Source: an uncultured Bacilli bacterium
GTDB taxonomy: Bacteria; Bacillota_I; Bacilli_A; RF39; UBA660
Assembly (NCBI GenBank): GCA_934090935.1
Contig: CAKOKD010000001.1
Location: 186,001-250,000, forward strand
DNA length: 64,000 nucleotides
Direction: 5' to 3'
Position numbers and translations under genes: made by a program
Notes under the pieces: model-generated
What the model saw: the letters and a program-made list of their open reading frames with translations, nothing else
Databases searched by the model: none
What the model was told of the DNA's origin: nothing
Shown: positions 44,537-51,600 of the stretch, in pieces
How positions within the stretch are numbered: the stretch's first letter is position 1
Layout: every line of letters begins with the position of its first letter

Positions 44537-45156
44537 AAATATCGGTTTCCTTTTTAAAAAACAATACTGACGTAAGAGATACATTAGAAAAACTTGATGA
44601 AACTACTGCTGATTTTATTCATGTTGATATAATGGATGGAAAATTTACAAGTGAAAAAACAATGGATGAATATGAGTTTTTAGATTGTTTAAAAGGCATA
44701 AAAAAACCATTAGATATACATTTAATGGTTGAAGATCCCACAAATTATATTGAAGTTTTAAAAGAATTGAATCCTAGATTTATCTCTGTTCATGCAGAAA
44801 TCCCTGATTATAAAAAATATATTGATTTAATTCATTCTTATAATATTGGAGCAGGAATTGCAATAAATCCTAAAACTAGGGTTATGAATGTTGAATGCCT
44901 TGATAATGTTGAATATGTTTTAGTAATGAGTGTTAATCCTGGTTTAGGTGGACAAAAATTAATTCCTGAAACAACTGAAAAATTGGATGTTTTACAAAAA
45001 TTGAAATGCGAAAAGAACTATAACTATCTTGTTTCTATTGATGGCGGAGTTAATTTAGAAACGCGGGTGTTTTTGAATTCAGCTGATGTCTTAGTAAGTG
45101 GTTCTTATATTTGTATGAGTGATAACTTTCAAGAACGAATAGATTCTTTAAAATAA
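44533..45156 (+). CDS. rpe: ribulose-phosphate 3-epimerase
   Basis: 207-residue TIM barrel with FIHVDIMDGKF, DIHLMVEDP, VLVMSVNPGLGGQ and SIDGGVNLET, the metal and phosphate-binding motifs of Rpe. It interconverts ribulose-5-P and xylulose-5-P. ATGA overlap with rsgA. Last gene of the operon, closed by a strong terminator. Confidence 0.95.
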   Translation: MKISVSFLKNNTDVRDTLEKLDETTADFIHVDIMDGKFTSEKTMDEYEFLDCLKGIKKPLDIHLMVEDPTNYIEVLKELNPRFISVHAEIPDYKKYIDLIHSYNIGAGIAINPKTRVMNVECLDNVEYVLVMSVNPGLGGQKLIPETTEKLDVLQKLKCEKNYNYLVSIDGGVNLETRVFLNSADVLVSGSYICMSDNFQERIDSLK

Positions 45157-45196
45157 AAATAAGTACTTAAGTTTAAATCCTTAAGTACTTATTTTT
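45157..45196. terminator. bidirectional terminator
   Basis: A 17-base perfect inverted repeat around AAGTACTTAAG / CTTAAGTACTT with A and T runs at its ends serves rpe and the convergent small gene. Confidence 0.85.
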
Positions 45197-45397
45197 TTAA
45201 TCTTCATCCAAATGAGTGAATAAAATACCAACATTTATTAGTCCAGTTAAACCAACTAAAGAGTAGATTATTCTTGAAACAACAGTTCCAACTCCAAACA
45301 ATGATTCAACCAAGTTTACTTCCAGTAAACCGATAAATCCCCAGTTAATTGCACCAATAATGGTAACTACTAAACACACTTTTTGTAATGTATTCAT
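45197..45397 (-). CDS. DUF378-family small membrane protein
   Basis: 66 residues, two membrane helices, starting MNTLQKVCLVVTIIGAINWG and ending in an acidic tail. This matches the DUF378 family of small bacterial membrane proteins, with no known function. The SD is GAGGTGA on the minus strand. Confidence 0.85.
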   Translation of the reverse strand: MNTLQKVCLVVTIIGAINWGFIGLLEVNLVESLFGVGTVVSRIIYSLVGLTGLINVGILFTHLDED

Positions 45398-45514
45398 GCC
45401 TTCACCTCATTTCTAGTATTATTTTGCATTGCTTTTAGAATTTTATACATGTAAATCAAAATTTGCAAAAAATTCATTAATGATTTATAATGTAAGCAAG
45501 AAAGGGCGATATAA

Positions 45515-46132
45515 ATGAACGAAAATATATTAAAATTTTATTTAGAAGCTATTAAATTAAAAGAAGTTATTAGAACAGGATGGAAGGAAGTTGGAGTTTC
45601 AGATGAAAAAATCGAAAATGTTGCCGATCATGTATTTGGATGTATGGCATTAACTTTTGGTATCACATCTGAAAAGGATATAACTGATCTTGATTTAATC
45701 AAAGTGTTTAAAATGATTTTTGCTAAAGAACTTATCAAATCAGTAAGTATGGAACAAAGTATTACATCTAAGGAAGATAAACAAGCAGCAAAGAGAAATG
45801 CTTTAGTAGAATTAACTGATGGTTTAGCTATTCAAAGTGAATTAGTTTCTTTATATGATGAAGCAATTGAATTAAGTTCGAAAGAGGCTAAATTTGCATT
45901 ATATGTTTCTAAACTAGAATCTGATATTCAAGCTAAAAAATATGAACTTGAAGGAGAATTTACTTTAGAGAATGCCTTAGCTGATATAGAAAATTATCCA
46001 GAAGATATTAAAGCAGAAATAAAAGGACAAGTTGAAAATGCTTCTGATGGATGGATTTTATTTGATAGAAGATATTATGATAATGATGAAACTTTTGTAT
46101 CTTTGTCAAAAGATATTCAAAAATTAAATTAA
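45515..46132 (+). CDS. HD-domain-like protein lacking the HD pair (YfbR/HDDC2-like)
   Basis: 205 residues. LKEVIRTGWKEVGV and ENVADHVFGCMAL match the start of HDDC2/YfbR nucleotidases, and FALYVSKLESDIQAKKYE the later helix. At the place of the catalytic His-Asp the sequence reads IFAKELIKS, and the later Asp is also missing. It keeps the fold but probably not the phosphohydrolase activity. Function unknown. Confidence 0.65.
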   Translation: MNENILKFYLEAIKLKEVIRTGWKEVGVSDEKIENVADHVFGCMALTFGITSEKDITDLDLIKVFKMIFAKELIKSVSMEQSITSKEDKQAAKRNALVELTDGLAIQSELVSLYDEAIELSSKEAKFALYVSKLESDIQAKKYELEGEFTLENALADIENYPEDIKAEIKGQVENASDGWILFDRRYYDNDETFVSLSKDIQKLN

Positions 46133-46162
46133 TTGATTTAAAGTCAAAAATGTTATTTAACT

Positions 46163-46190
46163 AAAACTCATTTTTACAATGAGTTTTTAG
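46163..46190 (+). terminator. intrinsic terminator
   Basis: AAAACTCATT / AATGAGTTTT hairpin after the HD-like gene. Confidence 0.7.
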
Positions 46191-46294
46191 TTTATTAAAA
46201 ATTGAAACTTAACTTGTAAATACTTTACATTAGATGAAACAAAATTTATAATAGAAAAATAAAATATGATATTCTAATTGTAGGAGTTGATATT

Positions 46295-46444
46295 ATGAAA
46301 AATATTTCAATAAGTGATCTAGAAACAGAGAGATTAATTCTTAAAAAAACAACACTAGATAACTATTTAGCTTCTAATGAATGTTATAAAAAGATTGGTT
46401 ATGAAGAAAAAGGAGTTTTGTTAAATTTTTCATGTTCTAACTGA
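46295..46444 (+). pseudogene. internally deleted GNAT acetyltransferase remnant
   Basis: A 49-residue frame starts like a RimJ-type GNAT (DLETERLILKKTTLDNY) and jumps straight to a C-terminal GNAT segment (ASNECYKKIGYEEKGVL), which in full proteins lies more than 100 residues later. A deletion of the middle, with the frame kept, is the simplest reading. The flanks 46191-46294 and 46445-46553 hold nothing else I can support beyond the SD of the next gene. Confidence 0.65.
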
Positions 46445-46553
46445 ATGTAACAAAGGTTAATTGTATTCAAAGTTATAGTGCTAAAAAAAATAAAATATCA
46501 AATTTAATTAAAAGGATGAAGTGTATTTCAATTTAAAAGAAAGAAGGTAAATT

Positions 46554-47339
46554 ATGGACGAAAGAACAGTAAACTTAAATAAATTTTATAATGAGGATTG
46601 TGATGAAGAAGAAAGATTATTAAGCAAACATGGTAGTATAGAATTTATTACAACAACAAAGTATATTGATGATTTATTAAAAAATGGAGATAGAATTTTA
46701 GAAGTAGGAGCAGGAACTGGAAGGTATTCATTATATTATGCTAATAAAGGGTACAAGGTAAACGCGATTGAATTTGTTCAACATAATGTAGATATTTTAA
46801 AAAGCAAAATTACACCTAACATGGATATTGATGCAGAACAAGGTGATGCTTTAGATTTATCAAGATTTAATGATAACACATTTGATGTAACTTTGGTTCT
46901 TGGCCCACTTTATCACTTATATAATGAAACTGATATTAATAAAGCAATAGAAGAAGCTATTAGAGTTACAAAGAAAGATGGATATGTTGCTATCGCTTAT
47001 TTAACAAGTGATTCAATATTTGTCAATTGGGCATTAAAGAAAAACCATTTAATTGATGGCTATCCAAATGACTTTGATAAGAATTTCAAAATGATTAATT
47101 ACCCAGGTGGTATATTTTCAGCTTTTTATATTAAGGAATTTAAGGACATTATGGCAAAACACAATGTAACTTTAGTAAAAAATATTGCAACTGATGGATT
47201 ATCTTATCACTTTAAAGAAAAAATTGATTCTTTAAGTGATCAGGAATTTGAAGTATGGGTAAGATATCATTTATCTACATGTGAAAGAGAGGAATTACAA
47301 GGATATAGTAATCACATGTTATACATATGTAAAAAATAG
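46554..47339 (+). CDS. class I SAM-dependent methyltransferase
   Basis: 261 residues with motif I ILEVGAGTGRYSLYYA, acidic AIEF after strand 2, GDALDLSRF, and TLVLGPLYHLYNETD. This is the Methyltransf_11/25 fold; the substrate is unknown. It follows the GNAT remnant, so this may be a small accessory or resistance-type region. It ends in its own terminator. Confidence 0.85.
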   Translation: MDERTVNLNKFYNEDCDEEERLLSKHGSIEFITTTKYIDDLLKNGDRILEVGAGTGRYSLYYANKGYKVNAIEFVQHNVDILKSKITPNMDIDAEQGDALDLSRFNDNTFDVTLVLGPLYHLYNETDINKAIEEAIRVTKKDGYVAIAYLTSDSIFVNWALKKNHLIDGYPNDFDKNFKMINYPGGIFSAFYIKEFKDIMAKHNVTLVKNIATDGLSYHFKEKIDSLSDQEFEVWVRYHLSTCEREELQGYSNHMLYICKK

Positions 47340-47343
47340 AATT

Positions 47344-47374
47344 TAAACTCATCTAAATTGATGAGTTTTTTTCT
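47344..47374 (+). terminator. terminator of the methyltransferase gene
   Basis: AAACTCATC / GATGAGTTT hairpin followed by T run. Confidence 0.8.
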
Positions 47375-47400
47375 TTATATTTTTAGTTATTAAAAACACC

Positions 47401-47411
47401 TTTTCGACATA
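47401..47411 (-). promoter_or_regulatory. Spo0A box upstream of the GerS-like lipoprotein
   Basis: TTTTCGACATA reads TATGTCGAAAA on the minus strand, containing the TGTCGAA Spo0A core, about 20 nt before the gene. Confidence 0.5.
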
Positions 47412-47429
47412 GTAATTAATTAGGAAAGG

Positions 47430-48578
47430 GTGATTAATATAAAAAAGGTAGTATTTATAATCCTAAGTGTTTTCCTTTTAACGGGATGTATGAGCAATAC
47501 TAAAGACTTGATGAAGTCATTTAAGGATTATAATGGGAAGAAAAATAGTTATGAATTAACTGGAGAGATGGTTATTGTAAGTAATGAAGATGAATTTACT
47601 TATAATATAAAAGTTGGTGTTGATAATAAAACTAATTATAAAGTTAGCTTAGTGAATACAATTAACAATCATGAACAAGTGATACTTAAAAATTCTGAGG
47701 GGGTTTACGTTGTTACACCTAACTTAAATAAAAGTTTTAAATTCATGAGTGAGTGGCCAAGTAATTCAAGTCAAGCATATTTAATAGAGTCTTTAATTAA
47801 TGACGTTAATAATGATGCTAAAGCGACTATTAAAGAGATTAATGGTGGATATGAAATAGATTCATCAGTTAATTATCCTAATAATCAAAAGCTTGAAAGA
47901 GAAACTATTATAACTGATAAGAAATTTGATATTAAAGAAATTAATGTTAAAAATTCTGAAGGAGTTTCTTTATTAAAAGTTAAAGTTAATAGTATTAACT
48001 ATTCTCCAAAATTTGATTCAAATTATTTTAAATTAGATACACTAGTTAAAGAAACTGATAGTTCAAAAAATAATAAAACTACAGATAAAGATACAAATAA
48101 AACTACTGAAACAATCGATAATAAAACTACAGAAGAAAAGAAAAAAACTGAAGAAGATTGTATAAGCACTTGTAGTGATGATACATGTAAAGATAAATGT
48201 AAGAAAACTGAAACTACTGGAAATGTTCTTGATGATATAATTTATCCTTTATATGTTCCAACAGATACATATCTTCATTCAAAGGATAAAGTTAGTACTG
48301 ATGATGGTGAACGTGTTATCTTGACATTTGCTGGAGTAGATCCATTTATATTAGTAGAAGAAGCAAGTAAAATTAATGATGAAATGGAAATTGTTCCTGT
48401 TAATGGTGAACCAGTAATATTAGGTAATACAATTGGAGCATTAGGAGATAACTCAGTTTATTGGAGTGCAAGTGGAGTAGATTTCTATTTAACTAGTAAT
48501 ACATTAAACTCTAGTGAAATGATGACTATTGCTGAAAGTATAACAAATGGAACTTCATTAGTTGCAAGAACAAAATAG
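47430..48578 (+). CDS. LolA/GerS-like lipoprotein
   Basis: 382 residues. A lipoprotein signal ends in LLTGC. Residues about 30-210 form a LolA-like beta domain (YELTGEMVIVSN, VILKNSEGVYVVTPN) similar to spore-former lipoproteins such as GerS. A Thr/Lys/Asp linker with CISTCSDDTCKDKCKK follows (about 225-270), then a C-terminal DUF4367-like domain. The start is uncertain: GTG 47430 is fused to its SD, while ATA 47439 sits correctly after GGGTGAT. A Spo0A box upstream suggests sporulation control. Confidence 0.7.
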   Translation: MINIKKVVFIILSVFLLTGCMSNTKDLMKSFKDYNGKKNSYELTGEMVIVSNEDEFTYNIKVGVDNKTNYKVSLVNTINNHEQVILKNSEGVYVVTPNLNKSFKFMSEWPSNSSQAYLIESLINDVNNDAKATIKEINGGYEIDSSVNYPNNQKLERETIITDKKFDIKEINVKNSEGVSLLKVKVNSINYSPKFDSNYFKLDTLVKETDSSKNNKTTDKDTNKTTETIDNKTTEEKKKTEEDCISTCSDDTCKDKCKKTETTGNVLDDIIYPLYVPTDTYLHSKDKVSTDDGERVILTFAGVDPFILVEEASKINDEMEIVPVNGEPVILGNTIGALGDNSVYWSASGVDFYLTSNTLNSSEMMTIAESITNGTSLVARTK

Positions 48579-48586
48579 ATGATGAT

Positions 48587-48612
48587 AAAAGTGGCTTATT
48601 GGCCATTTTTTT
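48587..48612 (+). terminator. intrinsic terminator
   Basis: AAAAGTGGC / GGCCATTTTT hairpin with T run after the lipoprotein gene. Confidence 0.7.
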
Positions 48613-48699
48613 CTTTAAAGAAATTTTAAATAATTAAATAAAAATGTTGTATTAATATTTTTCTTTTAGTATAATAAGCACTTGTAATGAGGTGTAGTT

Positions 48700-48870
48700 A
48701 TGGACGACGAAAAAGTAAAAGATATTAATGCCTTATTAAGTGCATTTGAATCAAGAAATGAAATTTTAAAAGAAGAAATAAAACAAAATGAAGAAGCAAT
48801 TAAAGAAATGCAAAAAGAACTTACTCTTATTTTAGAAAATGATATTGAGGAGATTAAAGTGGCTGAATAA
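48700..48870 (+). CDS. small coiled-coil protein (56 aa)
   Basis: Starts MDDEKVKDINALLSAF with SD GAGGTG and continues as one uninterrupted Glu/Lys-rich amphipathic helix (EEIKQNEEAIKEMQKEL), probably a coiled coil. It has its own promoter-like TATAAT-type sequence upstream and a terminator downstream. No family recognised. Confidence 0.7.
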   Translation: MDDEKVKDINALLSAFESRNEILKEEIKQNEEAIKEMQKELTLILENDIEEIKVAE

Positions 48871-48882
48871 AGCCATTTTTTT
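48856..48882 (+). terminator. terminator of the small coiled-coil gene
   Basis: AGTGGCT / AGCCATTTTTTT hairpin enclosing the stop codon. Confidence 0.8.
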
Positions 48883-48939
48883 AATATTTTTATATATAAA
48901 ACAAGTAATTTGTGATAAAATATTTATTAGGTGGTTAGG

Positions 48940-49464
48940 ATGAAAAAGGAAACAAAAAGATTTGAAACAAAAGAAATTAAAAAATCTAAATATATGAATG
49001 ATGATGTTAAGAAAGTTATTAGCTTTTTAGTTGTGTTACTTATTGTTGCTTTATTTATTGGGTTACTTTTCTTTATAAATGGTAAATATGTAACAAAAGA
49101 TGAATTTCAAGATAGTACTACAAACGCCGTTAGTATAAATACTAAACTTATTACTCTTGATGATATTTTTAAAAGCGAAAAGCCTGAATATTATGTTCTT
49201 GCTTATAATGCTGAGGATACTAAAACAGCTTCAATTTATTCAAGTTTAGTAAGCAGTACTAAAAGTGATATATTTTATGTTAACTTGGATGAAACTATTA
49301 ATAAAAATCATTATGATGTAGCTGGTGAAGAAAAAGTAAATGTTAAGGATGTTAAAGATTTAATGTTAACTAAGCCAACTTTGATAAAAGTAAAAAATAA
49401 AAAAATTGTAAGTTATACAACTAATATTGATGAAATTATAAAAGAATTATCTAATAAGGCTTAA
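48940..49464 (+). CDS. membrane-anchored thioredoxin-fold-like protein
   Basis: About 174 residues: a basic N-terminal tail, one membrane helix (about 30-52), then an external domain of about 110 residues ending with KPTLIKVKNKKIVSY, reminiscent of the cis-Pro loop of thioredoxin folds, but no CxxC is present. It starts at ATG 48940 after AGGTGG. A redox role is therefore unlikely; function unknown. Confidence 0.6.
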   Translation: MKKETKRFETKEIKKSKYMNDDVKKVISFLVVLLIVALFIGLLFFINGKYVTKDEFQDSTTNAVSINTKLITLDDIFKSEKPEYYVLAYNAEDTKTASIYSSLVSSTKSDIFYVNLDETINKNHYDVAGEEKVNVKDVKDLMLTKPTLIKVKNKKIVSYTTNIDEIIKELSNKA

Positions 49465-49480
49465 TTTTAAGTCTTTTTTT
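49456..49480 (+). terminator. terminator directly ahead of the ctpB SD
   Basis: AAGGCTTAA / TTAAGTCTT hairpin and seven T, then GGAGG of the next gene. Confidence 0.65.
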
Positions 49481-49489
49481 GGAGGCAAA

Positions 49490-50680
49490 ATGAGAAAGAT
49501 CAAGAAGATATTTAAAATAAAAAAAAGACATGTTAGTTATAGTTTTTCGGAACTTTTAATTGTAACTTTAGTTGTTAGTTTAGTAGTTAGTTCGGTTGTT
49601 GGATTCGTTGTATTTAAAATAGTTGGAAATACTAGTCTTTTGAAGGTAGAAGCGACTTATGACAAAATAAAAAATGAATATTATGAGTCATTTAATAAAG
49701 ATGAACTAGAAAGTGCTGCAATTGATGGAATGATGAGCTACTTAAATGAAAAATATTCTAGTTACCTTAATGAGGATGAAACAACTAATCTTGATAGTAA
49801 ACTTGAGGGAAGTTATGAAGGGATTGGAATTGAAATAAGCAAGATTGATGAGAAAATTAAAATCGTTAATGTTTATGAAAATACACCTGCAAGTGTAGCT
49901 GGTTTAAAAAGTGGAGATATAATTGTTAAAATTGATGATACTAAAATAGATGCTTCATCATCAATTGAAACTGTTTTAAGTTTAGTTAAAGATAAAAAAG
50001 AAATAAATATAGGTGTAAAACGTGATAAAGAAGAAAAGAATTTTAAAGTAGCTATAAAAACAATTGAAAAACCAGTTGTTACTAGAAAAGTTTTTACTAA
50101 AAATGGTAAAAAAGTTGGATATATTTATTTATCAAGTTTTACAGAAAATTCAGCTAGTCAAGTTAAAACGGCTTTAAAAGAATTGGATAATGAAAAAATT
50201 GATTCTCTTATATTTGATGTAAGAAGTAATACTGGAGGATATTTAACCAGTGTAACTGATATATTAAATATGTTTTTAAAAAAGGGTCATGTTCTTTATT
50301 CTTTAGAAGAGAAGAATAAAAAACAAACTTATTATGATACAACTAAAGAAGAGTATGACAAAGATGTAGTTGTTTTAATCGATAGGAAGACAGCTTCAGC
50401 TTCAGAAATATTAGCTTCATCTTTAAAAGAAAGCTATGGTGCAATAGTTGTTGGAACAACTTCCTATGGAAAAGGCAAAGTACAAAATACTTATAGGTTG
50501 ACAAAAGATACAATGCTTAAATATACAACAGCTAAATGGTATACTCCTTTAGGTAATTCAATTGATGAGGTAGGAATTACTCCTGGTGTATATGTTACTC
50601 TTGATCAAAATTATGCTAAAAATCCTTGTGATGATACGGATAATCAACTTCAAAAAGCAATCGAATTATTGACACAATAG
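49490..50680 (+). CDS. ctpB: S41-family C-terminal processing protease (CtpA/CtpB type)
   Basis: 396 residues: N-terminal membrane anchor (about 20-42), a PDZ domain (IVNVYENTPASVAGLKSGDIIVKID), and the S41 catalytic part with IFDVRSNTGGYL, the Ser in KTASASEILASSLKE, and the Lys in GTTSYGKGKVQ. Next to spo0A, it may act like Bacillus CtpB, which cleaves SpoIVFA in the sigma-K checkpoint; that role is inference. Confidence 0.92.
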   Translation: MRKIKKIFKIKKRHVSYSFSELLIVTLVVSLVVSSVVGFVVFKIVGNTSLLKVEATYDKIKNEYYESFNKDELESAAIDGMMSYLNEKYSSYLNEDETTNLDSKLEGSYEGIGIEISKIDEKIKIVNVYENTPASVAGLKSGDIIVKIDDTKIDASSSIETVLSLVKDKKEINIGVKRDKEEKNFKVAIKTIEKPVVTRKVFTKNGKKVGYIYLSSFTENSASQVKTALKELDNEKIDSLIFDVRSNTGGYLTSVTDILNMFLKKGHVLYSLEEKNKKQTYYDTTKEEYDKDVVVLIDRKTASASEILASSLKESYGAIVVGTTSYGKGKVQNTYRLTKDTMLKYTTAKWYTPLGNSIDEVGITPGVYVTLDQNYAKNPCDDTDNQLQKAIELLTQ

Positions 50681-50702
50681 TACAAAATGTGTCAATTTTT
50701 TT
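50669..50702 (+). terminator. ctpB terminator
   Basis: TTGACACA / TGTGTCAA hairpin with seven T, overlapping the stop codon. Confidence 0.8.
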
Positions 50703-50781
50703 ATGTTCGACATAATGTGACAATAGTTGACGTAAATTGACAAATTTAGCTCTTTATCTTTACATTTATTTATACTATAAT
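50703..50781 (+). promoter_or_regulatory. spo0A promoter region with Spo0A boxes
   Basis: TTCGACATA (50706-50714) is a reverse Spo0A box (TATGTCGAA), and TTGACAAA (50737-50744) a second reverse near-match (TTTGTCAA). A TATAAT lies at 50776-50781. The arrangement suggests autoregulation, as in other spore formers. Confidence 0.6.
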
Positions 50782-50821
50782 GAATCTAGCAGTTGAATAA
50801 TTATTAGAAAAAGGAGATATT

Positions 50822-51556
50822 ATGGCGATACGTGTAATGTTGATTGACGAAGATGTTAATCATATAAAAGCAGTAGAGGAGTATTTCAGTAGTTCTAGTA
50901 GTGTCAATGTGGTAAAAGCAATCAGTAATAGGGATGAAGCAATGTCTTCAATAACAGAAGATTATGATGTTTTAGTTGTTAATCTATTACTAAGTGGATG
51001 TTTATGTAGTTTAATTCTTTCAAAGATGAAAGAACTTGGTATAAATAGAAAAATTATTATTACAAGTGAATATGTAAGTCCAGATATGATGATGCAAATA
51101 AATTCATATCAACCAAATTATTTCTTAAAGAAACCTTATTCTTGCAGTGAACTTGAAAGAGTTGTTGCATCAATATATTTCAAAGAAAATAAAAATAGTA
51201 ATAATACCATAAAATTAAAAATAACAGATATGTTACATAATTTAGGAATACCTTCTAATATAAAAGGATATTCTTATATAAGAGATGGAATAGAAATGAT
51301 GTATAATGATACATCGATGATGGGAGCAATAACAAAAGAGTTATATCCAAGACTTGCTAGAAGTTATGAGACAACGTCTTCAAGAGTTGAAAGAGCAATA
51401 AGACATGCAATTGAAATATCTTGGAGTAGAGGTGATTATGACTATATGGAAGAACTATTTGGAAATTCTGTTGATTGTGATAAGTCAAAACCTACCAATG
51501 GAGAATTTATTGTAACTTTAGCGGATAGATTAAAACTTGAAGATAGATATGTATAA
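50822..51556 (+). CDS. spo0A: sporulation master regulator Spo0A with Asn at the phospho-acceptor position
   Basis: 244 residues: receiver domain (1-125), then the Spo0A-specific DNA-binding domain (KITDMLHNLGIPSNIKGYSYIRDGI, SSRVERAIRHAIEISWSRG). In the receiver, VLVVNLLLSG puts Asn54 where Bacillus has Asp56 (VLVLDIIMP). The acidic pocket is partly kept (IDED) and the Lys is present (FLKKPYS). Phosphorylation at the standard site is not possible. SD AAAGGAGAT precedes the ATG. The DNA-binding half is well conserved, so it probably still controls sporulation genes. Confidence 0.93.
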   Translation: MAIRVMLIDEDVNHIKAVEEYFSSSSSVNVVKAISNRDEAMSSITEDYDVLVVNLLLSGCLCSLILSKMKELGINRKIIITSEYVSPDMMMQINSYQPNYFLKKPYSCSELERVVASIYFKENKNSNNTIKLKITDMLHNLGIPSNIKGYSYIRDGIEMMYNDTSMMGAITKELYPRLARSYETTSSRVERAIRHAIEISWSRGDYDYMEELFGNSVDCDKSKPTNGEFIVTLADRLKLEDRYV

Positions 51557-51562
51557 TAATGT

Positions 51563-51600
51563 AAAAATTTCCTCATATAATTAATAGGAGGATTTTTTTT
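51563..51600 (+). promoter_or_regulatory. hairpin whose 3' arm carries the SD of the ClpC-like gene
   Basis: AAAAATTTCCTC pairs with GAGGATTTTT, ending in a run of eight T; GGAGG within it is the SD of the next gene. Same design as before spoVAC. Confidence 0.5.
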
